Source of the DNA: Vulcanimicrobiota bacterium
GTDB lineage: Bacteria > Eremiobacterota > Eremiobacteria > Baltobacterales > Baltobacteraceae
Direction of reading: 5' to 3'
Assembly: GCA_028287545.1 (NCBI GenBank)
Contig: JAQBPL010000038.1
Location: 1-19,286 of the forward strand
DNA length: 19,286 nucleotides
The position numbers were made by a program, and so were the translations under genes. Under the pieces are notes generated by a model, which saw only the letters and a list, made by a program, of their open reading frames with translations, was not told the origin of the DNA and did not search any database. Shown in pieces: positions 1 through 8,000 of the stretch; positions within the stretch are counted from its first letter, which is position 1; each line of letters starts with the position of its first letter.

Positions 1-1
1 C

Positions 2-283
2 GGCATGGGCGGCGGCGGCATGGGCGGCGGCGGGCGCATGGGTGGCGGCGGCGGGTTCGGCGGCGGCTCCAGCCCCAAGAGCATCAAGCTGACCACGAAG
101 ATCACCGTCGACGCGCACTTCGGCCGCGATGGCGGACTGACGTCGGGGACGATCGTCGAGACGACTCAGGCCGCCGGCGACCAGAGCCAGCAGAACGATC
201 AAGATCAGCAGAACGGGCAGGGCCAGGCGAACCCGCAGGGCCAGCCGCAGACCCGTACTTGGGAGATTGAGCGCGCGCAGTAG
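2..283 (+). CDS. 3' end of a Gly-rich, Gln/Asn-tailed protein (5' partial)
   Basis: The reading frame is open at the left edge and stops at TAG 281-283, so the true start probably lies outside the window, although in-frame ATGs exist at 5 and later. The visible part begins with Gly-Gly-Gly-Met repeats (about 20 residues), then a stretch that could form beta strands (KSIKLTTKITVDAHFG), then a Gln/Asn/Gly-rich hydrophilic tail ending in RTWEIERAQ. I do not recognise a family. Such low-complexity ends occur in exported or surface proteins, but no signal peptide can be seen because the start is missing. It lies 44 bp upstream of the Spy-like gene on the same strand and could be cotranscribed with it. 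The Gly repeats are encoded by a short tandem GGCGGCGGCATGGGC-type repeat. Confidence 0.6.
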   Translation, partial: GMGGGGMGGGGRMGGGGGFGGGSSPKSIKLTTKITVDAHFGRDGGLTSGTIVETTQAAGDQSQQNDQDQQNGQGQANPQGQPQTRTWEIERAQ

Positions 284-327
284 CCCGCCGCGCGTCCTTG
301 GAAGCCTACTACTCAGGAGATTTGTTC

Positions 328-786
328 ATGCGAAATCGACCTTTCGCGATTGCCTCCGCGGCTGTGCTCATGCTCGGCATCGCCGGCCCGGCCGCAGCTC
401 AAGACAATGGAGGACAGCCGCCCACAGCGCGTCAGCAGCTCGAGCGGATCCATTCGCCGCAATCGTTCGATCAGGAACTCGCTCACCTGACGAAAGATCT
501 GGAATTGACTCCGGAACAGCAACGGCAAGTGATGCCGCTGCTGCATCAGCACCATGACGAGATTCAGGCGCTGCTCGACAAGAATCCGACCGCTACGCGG
601 CAGCAGCTCTTTCCGCAAATTCACGCCATCAGCGACGAAACGCATCGCCAGATTCATGCGCTGCTGACCGATCGCCAGAAAAAATTGGAAACCGCGATGA
701 TACACCGCGGGCGCGGCGGTGCGGGAAACCGGCGATTCGCTCCGCCCGCGGCAGCGTCGCCGGGGCCGTCTCCTGCGGGCTCTTAG
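328..786 (+). CDS. Spy/CpxP-like periplasmic protein (LTxxQ type)
   Basis: A 152-residue exported protein. The ATG at 328 is preceded by AGGAGA at 315-320, seven bases away, and gives a clean signal peptide (MRNRPFAIASA, a hydrophobic core, then AAAQ at about residue 25). An upstream in-frame ATG at 298 would spoil the signal peptide and was not used. The mature part has an L-x-LTPEQQRQV stretch typical of the LTxxQ motif in Spy/CpxP proteins, followed by amphipathic helices rich in Gln, His and Asp, and a second similar stretch (LLTDRQKKLE). The last 30 residues are Gly/Pro/Ala-rich and probably disordered. Spy-family proteins are periplasmic chaperones or stress sensors; a role in envelope stress is inferred. 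The gene converges on the next one and their stop codons overlap at 783-786. Confidence 0.75.
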   Translation: MRNRPFAIASAAVLMLGIAGPAAAQDNGGQPPTARQQLERIHSPQSFDQELAHLTKDLELTPEQQRQVMPLLHQHHDEIQALLDKNPTATRQQLFPQIHAISDETHRQIHALLTDRQKKLETAMIHRGRGGAGNRRFAPPAAASPGPSPAGS

Positions 787-1223
787 CCGCTCAACCTGAG
801 GCGGCGCCCTCGCCGATGGCACGGCCGAACGTCACGCTCTCCAGGACTTGAGGTGGTGCGGACGACAAGCTCTGCCCAGCGCGCCAGCGCGATTTCGCGC
901 TCGCTCAAGCGCGGCGTCTCTTCGCCGCCGAGCAGCGCCGCGGCCGTATCGGCGTCCGCAAGTTCCGCAATGCGCGTCCCCCACGCGATCGAGCAATACG
1001 CGTCGCCTCGGCGCGCCGCCGTCGCGGCGTTCAGCACGGCGATCTCTCGCTTCGAGAGCGTCGTCTGTGCGACGAGCGCCTTGCGGGTCTCCATGAAGGC
1101 CGCATGCACGTCCGGACGCCATGCCCACACCCGAAGCAGGTTCATGACGTAGCCGTCCTCTGCGCGCGACTGTTCGTAGAGCGCGCGGACGACGGGATCT
1201 TCAGGCGGGTCTGAAAGGAACAC
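783..1223 (-). CDS. Carboxymuconolactone decarboxylase/AhpD-like protein, damaged C-terminus
   Basis: A 146-residue product read from GTG 1223-1221, with a GAGAGGGG ribosome site five bases upstream. Residues 1-125 look like the peroxidase-related CMD/AhpD family: an Asp-Pro-rich start, helices around NLLRVWAWRPDVHAAF, the TTLSKREIAVLNAA segment and GDAYCSIAWG at the usual active-site turn. Only the first Cys (residue 77) of the CxxC/CxxH site is present; Ala is at the other position, so ordinary AhpD peroxidase chemistry is doubtful. After TTSS (about residue 126) the sequence turns into Arg-rich frame noise. A neighbouring frame offers QVLESVTFGRAIGEGAASG with a stop at 791-793, which resembles the family's last helix. 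I infer a small deletion with a frameshift near 848-860. It lies downstream of lysR on the same strand. Confidence 0.7.
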   Translation of the reverse strand: MFLSDPPEDPVVRALYEQSRAEDGYVMNLLRVWAWRPDVHAAFMETRKALVAQTTLSKREIAVLNAATAARRGDAYCSIAWGTRIAELADADTAAALLGGEETPRLSEREIALARWAELVVRTTSSPGERDVRPCHRRGRRLRLSG

Positions 1224-1270
1224 GGCTTCCCCTCTCTACGCTGTTCGACGCTGCCCCGTTCTCCATAGCG

Positions 1271-1282
1271 AGAACCGGTTCT
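1271..1282. promoter_or_regulatory. Perfect 12-bp palindrome between lysR and the CMD gene
   Basis: AGAACCGGTTCT is a perfect dyad in the 61-bp gap between the end of lysR (1285) and the GTG of the CMD-like gene (1223). It sits about 50 bp upstream of that start, where an operator would fit. It lacks the loop and T-run of a terminator. Function is inferred only; a 12-bp palindrome can arise by chance. Confidence 0.3.
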
Positions 1283-1284
1283 TT

Positions 1285-2199
1285 TCAAAGGCGGCGCCGG
1301 CTGATGCGATCGCCGGACGCGAGGACGTAGTCGCGGAACGCGCGAGCCGATGCGGGGAGATACCGGTCCTTCATCCAGATTGCGCCGATGCTGCGCCCCG
1401 CGAGCGGCTCCGTGATGTGCAGCCGAACGTAACCGCTCGCGTGCGGTGTCGCAGTCGGGACGATCGCGACGCCGAGCCCCGCGGCGACGAATCCGGCGAC
1501 CGTTCCGGATTCTTCGCCCTCGAAGGTGATCGCCGGGGTGAATCCGGCCTGGCGGCACAGGTCGTCGCCGAGGTCGCGCATCGCGGTGTTGGGCTTGTAC
1601 GAAACGAACGGCTCGGAGGAGACTTCGTGCAGCCGCACCGAGCGGCGCTTCGCGAGCCGGTGGCCCTTGGGCACGATGAGCACCAGCTCTTCGTCGCCGA
1701 GACGCTTCCACGCGACGCGCGGGTTCGTCACCGGTCCCGACGTCAAGCACAAATCGACTTCACCCGAGACGAGTTGTCGCTCGAGCACCGTACCCTGGCT
1801 CTGGCGCAAATCGAACCGCACGCCGGGATGCTGCTCTTTGAACCCGCGCACGAGTTCGGGGACGACCTCGACGCCGAGCGTGAACAGAAAGCCGAACGCT
1901 ATGACGCCGTGCTCGACACCGCTCAGGTCCGCGAGCTGACGGCGGCCTTCTTCGAGCTCGCGCAGCCCGCGATCGACGTACGGGAGAAACGCCTCGCCGT
2001 AGCGGGTGATGCGCACGTTGCGGCCGGCTCGCTCGAACAGCGGAACGCCGAGCTCGCGTTCGAGCCGCCCCAATGACCGGCTGAGCGCCGGCTGCGTCAT
2101 CCCGAGCTCCTCCGCGGCGCGCGTGACGTTCTGCGTGCGGCCGACGGTGCGGAAATACCGAAGCTGCTCCCACTCCACGATCCATAGCCTTTCGGTCAT
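1285..2199 (-). CDS. LysR-family transcriptional regulator
   Basis: A 304-residue LysR-type regulator (family norm about 300). The winged helix-turn-helix is at about residues 10-68: EQLRYFRTVGRTQNVTRAAE, then MTQPALSRSLGRLE, then LFERAGRNVRIT. A coinducer-binding domain of the periplasmic-binding-protein fold follows from about residue 97 to 297. ATG 2199 is given, but GTG 2178 (starting VEWEQLRYF, 297 residues) has a better-placed AAAGG nine bases upstream and may be the true start. The gene is divergent from the MFS exporter with a 57-bp gap, the classic arrangement in which a LysR protein controls its neighbour and itself. The CMD-like gene follows on the same strand. The effector cannot be told from sequence. 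Confidence 0.92.
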   Translation of the reverse strand: MTERLWIVEWEQLRYFRTVGRTQNVTRAAEELGMTQPALSRSLGRLERELGVPLFERAGRNVRITRYGEAFLPYVDRGLRELEEGRRQLADLSGVEHGVIAFGFLFTLGVEVVPELVRGFKEQHPGVRFDLRQSQGTVLERQLVSGEVDLCLTSGPVTNPRVAWKRLGDEELVLIVPKGHRLAKRRSVRLHEVSSEPFVSYKPNTAMRDLGDDLCRQAGFTPAITFEGEESGTVAGFVAAGLGVAIVPTATPHASGYVRLHITEPLAGRSIGAIWMKDRYLPASARAFRDYVLASGDRISRRRL

Positions 2200-2256
2200 G
2201 GATTCGGCTATTACCTGGCATTGGACAGCATCATTTGTTCGGAGTAGCCTGAGGAC

Positions 2257-3516
2257 GTGGCCCGCCCCCCGTCGCTCGTCGTCCCCGCGCTCTACCTCGC
2301 TACCACCGCGGCGTTCGCGGACATGTACATCACGCAGCCGCTCTTGCCGCAGCTCTCCACCGACTTCGGCATCAGTGCGGCGACCGCAGGGTTGACGATT
2401 TCGGCCGTGGTGCTGACGACGGCGGTCTCGTCGAGCGCGTACGGGCCACTGAGCGAGGTCCTCGGGCGGCGGTCGCTCATGGTGTGGGGCTCGCTGCTGC
2501 TCGCACTCGCGACGTTCGCGTGCGGGTTCGCGCCGTCGTTCGGGACGCTCGTCGCGCTTCGCGGGCTGCAGGGTCTCTTGGTCCCGTGCATCTCGGCGCT
2601 CGCCGTCGCGTACATCCACGACGACCTCGCCGGCCACGACGCGGGCACGGTGGTTGGCGGCTACGTCGCGGCGTCGGTCGCCGGCGGACTCACCGGGCGC
2701 ATCGTCTCGGGCCTCGTCGCCGACGCGTACGGCTGGCACGCAGCGTTCGGGGTGTTCGCGGGCGCGACGCTTGCGGGGGCGCTTGCGCTCGCGTTCACGC
2801 TGCAGCGCGGTTCCGCGCGTCCGTCGCGCGTGCGCGCGATGCACGACCTCTCCGCATCGTACGCCGGGATGTGGGGACACCTCCGCGACGCGCGGCTCGT
2901 CGGCGCGTTCGCAATCGGCGCCGCGCTGTTCTTCGGCTTCATCGGCATCTTCACATACCTTCCGTTCTATCTCACCGCTGCGCCGTTCCATCTCACGACG
3001 GCCGCCGTCGCGTGGCTCTACGCGTCGTATCTCGCCGGCGTGCTGGTGTCGCCGATCGCGGGCAGGCTTTCCGGCACCTTCTCGAAGCGGCTCGTCATGG
3101 CGGCCGGAATCGCGATCGCGATGGTGGCGATGCTGGCGCTCCTCGCGCACGCGCTAATCGTAATCGTCGTCGCTTGCGTCGTGCTGTGCGCGGGAATGTT
3201 CATCGCGCAGCCGGTTGCGCCGATGTTCGTTGCGCGCACGGCCGGCGAAGCGAAGGCGAGCGCGACCGCGCTCTACCAATCCTTCTATTACCTCGGCGCC
3301 GTGTTCGGCTCGACGCTTCCGGGTCTCGCGTGGGAACGGTGGGCATGGCCCGGCGTCGTGTGGACGTGCGTCGCAAGCCTCGTCGTCGCGCTCCTCGCAG
3401 ACTTGCTGCTGTGCGGACGCGTCCCGGCACGTCAGCCCGAGCTTGGCCCCGTGTCACCCCGAGCTTGTCGAGGGGCCCTCGTCAACAGTGGTGCGACGCG
3501 GCAAAACGCGTCATGA
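2257..3516 (+). CDS. MFS transporter (YnfM/AraJ-like efflux type)
   Basis: A 419-residue polytopic inner-membrane protein with about 12 predicted hydrophobic segments. The N-terminus (ADMYITQPLLPQLSTDFGIS) and the loop 2-3 signature GPLSEVLGRRSLM (MFS motif A) place it in the proton-driven drug/sugar efflux branch related to YnfM. A central hydrophilic loop falls at about residues 185-210, between the two six-helix halves. GTG 2257 is the best start in view; GAGGA lies almost against it and GGAG is 12 bases away, so initiation may be weak. LysR is divergent, suggesting inducible export of a small molecule. The last 25 or so residues do not look like transporter sequence: they are encoded partly by a dispersed palindromic repeat (3453-3480), so the original C-terminus has probably been replaced. 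Substrate unknown. Confidence 0.9.
   Translation: MARPPSLVVPALYLATTAAFADMYITQPLLPQLSTDFGISAATAGLTISAVVLTTAVSSSAYGPLSEVLGRRSLMVWGSLLLALATFACGFAPSFGTLVALRGLQGLLVPCISALAVAYIHDDLAGHDAGTVVGGYVAASVAGGLTGRIVSGLVADAYGWHAAFGVFAGATLAGALALAFTLQRGSARPSRVRAMHDLSASYAGMWGHLRDARLVGAFAIGAALFFGFIGIFTYLPFYLTAAPFHLTTAAVAWLYASYLAGVLVSPIAGRLSGTFSKRLVMAAGIAIAMVAMLALLAHALIVIVVACVVLCAGMFIAQPVAPMFVARTAGEAKASATALYQSFYYLGAVFGSTLPGLAWERWAWPGVVWTCVASLVVALLADLLLCGRVPARQPELGPVSPRACRGALVNSGATRQNAS
3453..3480. repeat. Dispersed palindromic repeat of the GAGCTTGTCGA type inside the MFS 3' end
   Basis: The core CCCGAGCTTGTCGAGGGG matches a short imperfect palindrome (commonly CCTGAGCTTGTCGAAGG) that I know as an abundant intergenic repeat in several unrelated bacterial genomes. 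A degenerate partial copy (CAGCCCGAGCTTGGCCCC) lies just upstream at 3433-3450. Both are read through as codons for the last residues of the MFS protein. No other copy is seen in this window. Confidence 0.55.
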
Positions 3517-3537
3517 AGCACGGTTCCTGACGGGGGC

Positions 3538-4521
<984 letters not shown>

Positions 4522-4527
4522 ATGTGG

Positions 4528-4533
4528 GTTATA
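4528..4533 (-). promoter_or_regulatory. -10 element TATAAC for a leaderless aldo/keto reductase mRNA
   Basis: Read on the minus strand, TATAAC is followed by CCACAT and then the ATG. The usual distance from -10 to the start of transcription would place +1 at or next to the ATG. TGGTTG lies 17 bases upstream as a weak -35; TTGAGT is a better hexamer but only 14 bases away. The absence of any ribosome site fits a leaderless message. Confidence 0.4.
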
Positions 4534-4571
4534 CCGCTCGCACGCGCACTCAACCAGACGCTCGACAATGG

Positions 4572-4588
4572 TATCACTCGCACTGATA
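4572..4588. promoter_or_regulatory. Inverted repeat TATCA-N7-TGATA, candidate operator
   Basis: TATCA, CTCGCAC, TGATA forms a 5-bp dyad with a 7-bp spacer, between the doxX-like stop (4597) and the aldo/keto reductase start (4521), about 50 bp before that start. It lies just upstream of the likely -35. An operator for a dimeric repressor is plausible; the binding protein is unknown. Confidence 0.3.
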
Positions 4589-4596
4589 GGACGCGC

Positions 4597-4980
4597 CTAG
4601 CGCACGAGGACGATTCTGCCGCCATCTGTGAATAGGATGACGACCAGCATAGAGATGAACGTCAAATCGTACGACCAGCCGAGGCCACCGTTGCCCCAAA
4701 AACTGACGTTCCAGACGAACATTTTCTTTTGAATCGCGCCGAGCATGATGAGGATCAATCCGATCGCGGCGAGCTGCTGGAGCACGCCCAAGATCAGTCC
4801 CGCTCCGCCGGCGATTTCGGCCGCGCCAAGGAACGTCGTAAAGGATCGGGACGTCCCGAGGCTCTTGCTGCGCGCGTCGAGGTCCTTCAAATCGTTGAGA
4901 CCGCTGTCGACAAAGGTCGCGCCCGCCATGATTCTCAGAAACAGCAACCCCCAATCGGTTAGGTGCTCGAGATGAAACAT
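4597..4980 (-). CDS. DoxX-like integral membrane protein (first of three)
   Basis: A 127-residue membrane protein with four hydrophobic segments (about residues 9-27, 47-66, 69-86 and 104-122). The GATFVDSGLNDLKD region after helix 1 and the FLGAAEIAGGAGLILG helix are typical of the DoxX/DoxD-like family; GNGGLGWSYDLTF precedes the last helix. ATG 4980 has GGAGG eight bases upstream. DoxX-like proteins are poorly understood; some sit in redox or thiol-stress complexes and others accompany quinone-dependent oxidation. The gene is divergent from the alpha/beta hydrolase across 187 bp and followed by the aldo/keto reductase. It is distant in sequence from the other two DoxX-like proteins of the window and lacks their FF-K/R-SHWVLFV motif. 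Confidence 0.82.
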   Translation of the reverse strand: MFHLEHLTDWGLLFLRIMAGATFVDSGLNDLKDLDARSKSLGTSRSFTTFLGAAEIAGGAGLILGVLQQLAAIGLILIMLGAIQKKMFVWNVSFWGNGGLGWSYDLTFISMLVVILFTDGGRIVLVR

Positions 4981-5167
4981 GCGCTCAACCTCCGGTGCGT
5001 TTATCGTACGACAACGCCATCGTGATGATACCGCTTCGGTGAACCCAGGGGACGAAAGCCCTCGTCGCGGGCACCATTAGTCGCGCGGCTCGGCGGACGG
5101 ATCGGTCTACGATTATCGTCTATTTTCACATCGAAGGCTTTCGAGCACGCGCACGGAGCGAGTTACC

Positions 5168-6028
5168 ATGAGCACCACGCCCGCCACCCAGGAATCGCGG
5201 AGTTACGTCACGGTCGGTCAGGAAAACTCCGCACCCATCGACCTCTACTATGAGGACCACGGCGCTGGACCACCCGTGGTGTTGATCCACGGCTACCCGC
5301 TCAGCGGCGCGTCGTGGGAAAAACAGGTCCCGGTGCTGCTCGCGGCGGGGTTTCGCGTCATCACCTACGACCGTCGCGGATTCGGGAAGTCGAGTCAGCC
5401 GACGAGCGGTTACGACTACGACACCTTTTGCGAGGATCTGCGCAAGCTCGTGATGCACCTCGGGCTGCGTGAGATCTGCCTCGTCGGGTTCTCGATGGGC
5501 GGCGGAGAGGTTGCTCGGTACGTCGGCAAGTACGGCTCAGACGGCGTACGCAAAGCCGTGATCCTCTCGGGTGTCCCGCCGTATCTGCTCCAGGCGTCCG
5601 ACAACGCCGACGGAGTGCCAAAGGACGTCTTCAGCGGCCTCGAAGCGGCCGCGGTCGCCGACCGCTACGCGTACTTTACCGACTTTTTCAAGAACTTCTA
5701 CAACACCGACGTGCTGCTTGGAAAGCGTGTGAGCGAGCAGGCCGTGCAGGCGGCCTGGAACGTCGCCGTGGGCTCTTCGGCGACCGCGACGGTCGCATGT
5801 GTGTCGACGTGGTACACGGATTTTCGGAAGGATCTGGCTCGCATCGACGTCCCAACGCTGGTCATGCACGGCGACGCGGATCGTATCTTGCCGATTGCGG
5901 CCTCAGGCGCGAAAACCGCCAAGCTCATCAAGGGCGCAAAGTACGTCGTCGTCAAGGACGGGCCGCACAACATCGCCTGGACGCATCCGGAGGTCGTCAA
6001 CCCCGAGCTGGTGAGCTTCCTCAAATAG
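5168..6028 (+). CDS. Alpha/beta hydrolase, non-haem chloroperoxidase/esterase type
   Basis: A 286-residue serine hydrolase resembling cofactor-free chloroperoxidases, which catalyse ester hydrolysis and peracid formation. The oxyanion segment HGYPLSG is at 41-47, the nucleophile elbow GFSMGGGE gives Ser109, the acid is Asp238 in HGDADRILP, and the base is His267 in DGPHNIAWTH, so the triad is complete. The YDRRGFGKSSQP segment is characteristic of this subfamily. A cap region spans about residues 140-215. ATG 5168 has GGAG nine bases upstream. About 20 residues precede the usual family start and may form an extra N-terminal strand. No signal peptide is seen, so it is probably cytoplasmic. It is convergent with the phosphatase gene with only two bases between the stops. 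The natural ester is unknown. Confidence 0.92.
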   Translation: MSTTPATQESRSYVTVGQENSAPIDLYYEDHGAGPPVVLIHGYPLSGASWEKQVPVLLAAGFRVITYDRRGFGKSSQPTSGYDYDTFCEDLRKLVMHLGLREICLVGFSMGGGEVARYVGKYGSDGVRKAVILSGVPPYLLQASDNADGVPKDVFSGLEAAAVADRYAYFTDFFKNFYNTDVLLGKRVSEQAVQAAWNVAVGSSATATVACVSTWYTDFRKDLARIDVPTLVMHGDADRILPIAASGAKTAKLIKGAKYVVVKDGPHNIAWTHPEVVNPELVSFLK

Positions 6029-6030
6029 CG

Positions 6031-7791
6031 TCACGCCGCGGGCCGTTTTTGTATCTTTCTCGGCAGCAGCACCTTCACGTACGTGCCGAACAGCGGCAGC
6101 CGTTTGATGTCAAACTCCTCCGCCAGCGCGGCGACGAGGAAGAGGCCTCGACCTGACTCCGACCAGAGATCGTTCGGCAGCGACGGCAGCCCGCTGAAGC
6201 CGGGACCGTCATCCATCACGTGGAGCCAGATGCCGCGGTCATCTACGGAAAGGCCGAGGCTCAATCGTCCGGGCGCGTAGCGCAGCACGTTGCCGACCAG
6301 TTCGCTGAAGATGATCTCGCACGCATTGATGTCCGCCGTGCCGCCGTACTCGCTCGTCACCGCCGCCACGAAGTCGCGCTTGATGGCATATGCCGCCGCG
6401 GAATCCTGGACGTCGAACGCCCATCGGCCGTTCGTGTGGCCGAAGCGGACCGTCAAGATCGCCATGTCGTCGCGCGCGCGCTTGCCCGCGATGAGGCGGC
6501 TCGCGAAGCGTGCAGGATTCGCCGCGTACAGCACATCTTCGCCGGCGAGGAGCTCTACGATCGCCGCTTCGCCCCCAACGGGGTCGCGGTCGACCTCCGT
6601 CAAGCCATCGGTATAGAACATCAGCAGCGCGGCGCCGTCCAGCGGCGATGTGTATTTCACGTACTGCGTGTCGCGCTCTACGCCCAGCGGCACGCACGCG
6701 GACCCCGGCAGGAACGATGGGGCGCCGGCGATGGGCTTCAGAACCGGCGGCGGGTGCCCTGCGGAGCAGTACGCGACGGAGCGGCCGGCGCGATCGATCA
6801 CGGCGACGAACGCGGTCGCCAGCTCGTCGCGCCCCTCAAGAATGAGCGCGCGATTCAGCAGCGTCATCATCTGCGCCGGGTCGAGCGTGACGACGGCCGC
6901 CATGCGCACCCACTGCCGCAGCTGCACCATCAGCCGCGCCGCGTCGACGCCCTTCCCGGTGACGTCGCCGATCGTCATCACGGTACGCCCGTCGACGGCG
7001 AACGCGTCGTACCAGTCGCCGCCGAGCGCGGTGTCGACCTGCGCGCCTTGATACATCGCGTTGAACTGCAGCGTTTCGGTGTTCGGGAAGTCGTCGTTGA
7101 GGAATGCGCGCTGCAGCGTTTCGGCGACGTGCTGTTCCCGGCGGTACTGCTTCGCGTTCGCTACCGCGAGCCCGGCGCGGCGTCCGAGCTCTTCGGCGGC
7201 CTGCATGTCCTCGATGCCGAACGGCTCGGTATCGTCCGTCCGAACGAAGGTCAGCGCGCCGAAGATGCCGCCGTGCGCCACCACCGGGACCACGATCTTC
7301 GAGCGATACGTCATCAGCCGCATGAACGCCTCATGCTCGTCCGACGACGCGTGCAGCATCAGCGTCGACTCGTCGAAGACCGGCACGAAGAACGGCTCAC
7401 CGGTTTGCGCGACGTGCCGGGCAGGATGGATTCCGCGCGTCTCCGACTGCAGGAGCGGCGTGACCATCGCCTTGAGCGAAGACTCGATCAGCGGATCGCG
7501 ATGGGCGCCGACGCTCACGTAGAGCCGGTCCGTGTTTTCGTCGATCAGGTCGAACAAGCACAGCTCCGCAAACGACTCCACCGCCGTGCGTGCGACGTTC
7601 GACAGCGTCTCTTCGAGATCGAGCGAACGATGGAACAGCTCGCCGGCGCGCACGAGCAGCGTCAGTCGCCGCTGCGTCGCATCTACCGCTGCCCCTAGTA
7701 CTACGGTCAAGATTCCTCCGGCGGCATGGCCCCAGTATCTCCACGAGACGTCCGCCCTCGCCTGCTTGTACCCGTCGAGCGGTTTCTTCAT
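6031..7791 (-). CDS. GAF-SpoIIE (PP2C) phosphatase with C-terminal HATPase kinase domain
   Basis: A 586-residue signalling protein of the partner-switching type. A GAF-like sensor covers about residues 45-215. The SpoIIE/PP2C phosphatase spans 235-450 with its metal-binding acids present: Asp259 (GGDWYD), Asp276 (IGDVTGKG), Asp395 (FYTDGLTE) and Asp442 (RDDMAIL). An RsbW-like ATPase domain follows at about 460-578, with Glu497 and Asn501 (SELVGNVLRYA), MDDGPGFSG and a SGRGLFL lid. It would act by dephosphorylating an anti-sigma antagonist and phosphorylating it with the fused kinase. No antagonist or sigma-B-like gene is next to it. ATG 7791 lacks a ribosome site. TTG 7710 (residue 28) has GGAGGA just upstream, and the codons right after it (GTA, GTA, CTA, GGG) are unusual here, so the start is uncertain. 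Confidence 0.92.
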   Translation of the reverse strand: MKKPLDGYKQARADVSWRYWGHAAGGILTVVLGAAVDATQRRLTLLVRAGELFHRSLDLEETLSNVARTAVESFAELCLFDLIDENTDRLYVSVGAHRDPLIESSLKAMVTPLLQSETRGIHPARHVAQTGEPFFVPVFDESTLMLHASSDEHEAFMRLMTYRSKIVVPVVAHGGIFGALTFVRTDDTEPFGIEDMQAAEELGRRAGLAVANAKQYRREQHVAETLQRAFLNDDFPNTETLQFNAMYQGAQVDTALGGDWYDAFAVDGRTVMTIGDVTGKGVDAARLMVQLRQWVRMAAVVTLDPAQMMTLLNRALILEGRDELATAFVAVIDRAGRSVAYCSAGHPPPVLKPIAGAPSFLPGSACVPLGVERDTQYVKYTSPLDGAALLMFYTDGLTEVDRDPVGGEAAIVELLAGEDVLYAANPARFASRLIAGKRARDDMAILTVRFGHTNGRWAFDVQDSAAAYAIKRDFVAAVTSEYGGTADINACEIIFSELVGNVLRYAPGRLSLGLSVDDRGIWLHVMDDGPGFSGLPSLPNDLWSESGRGLFLVAALAEEFDIKRLPLFGTYVKVLLPRKIQKRPAA

Positions 7792-7938
7792 CGCCGCAGG
7801 ACCGTACGGCCGGGCCAGGCCCAGCCGCGACGTGAACCCCGGGCGAGGGCGCCAGGCTCGGGGTCCTACCGTGGGCCGGGACGGCCGGAGTGCCTTCCTT
7901 CAGGACAAAAGGACCGGCGCGAAATATTCTCCGTGTCG

Positions 7939-7966
7939 TGTCGAAAGTGCCGACCCGCCGTTCGAC
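7939..7966 (+). promoter_or_regulatory. Candidate ECF42 promoter TGTCGA-N18-CGAC before the DGPF-sigma operon
   Basis: TGTCGA at 7939-7944 and CGAC at 7963-7966 lie 35 bp before the first DGPF gene. As I recall, the ECF42 promoter consensus is TGTCGA at -35 and CG(A/T)C at -10. Transcription would start near 7972 and leave a leader of about 28 nt carrying AAGGAGAG. The sigma factor gene is the third gene of this operon, so self-activation is inferred. Confidence 0.6.
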
Positions 7967-8000
7967 GTATGCGTAGAGCACCCACCAAAGGAGAGTCACG

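Noticed and set aside
2200..3150. A long open frame on the minus strand continuing upstream of lysR through the MFS gene
   Set aside because: It is antisense to a clear transporter and is Arg/Glu-rich frame noise of GC-rich DNA. LysR family similarity begins only at 2199 or 2178.
4981..5167. Repeated TTATCGT and the small dyad ACGATTATCGT between doxX and the hydrolase gene
   Set aside because: Too short, and no -35/-10 pair with normal spacing could be found around it. It remains only a weak operator candidate.
6220..7698. A 492-codon open frame antisense to the SpoIIE phosphatase gene
   Set aside because: Composition is Arg/His/Asp-rich, no domain is seen, and the opposite strand encodes intact GAF, PP2C and HATPase motifs.
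7792..8000. Several GC-rich partial dyads (for example GGGCC-A-GGCCC) in the gap before the DGPF operon
   Set aside because: Short and expected in DNA of this composition; no T-run or conserved RNA fold is visible.
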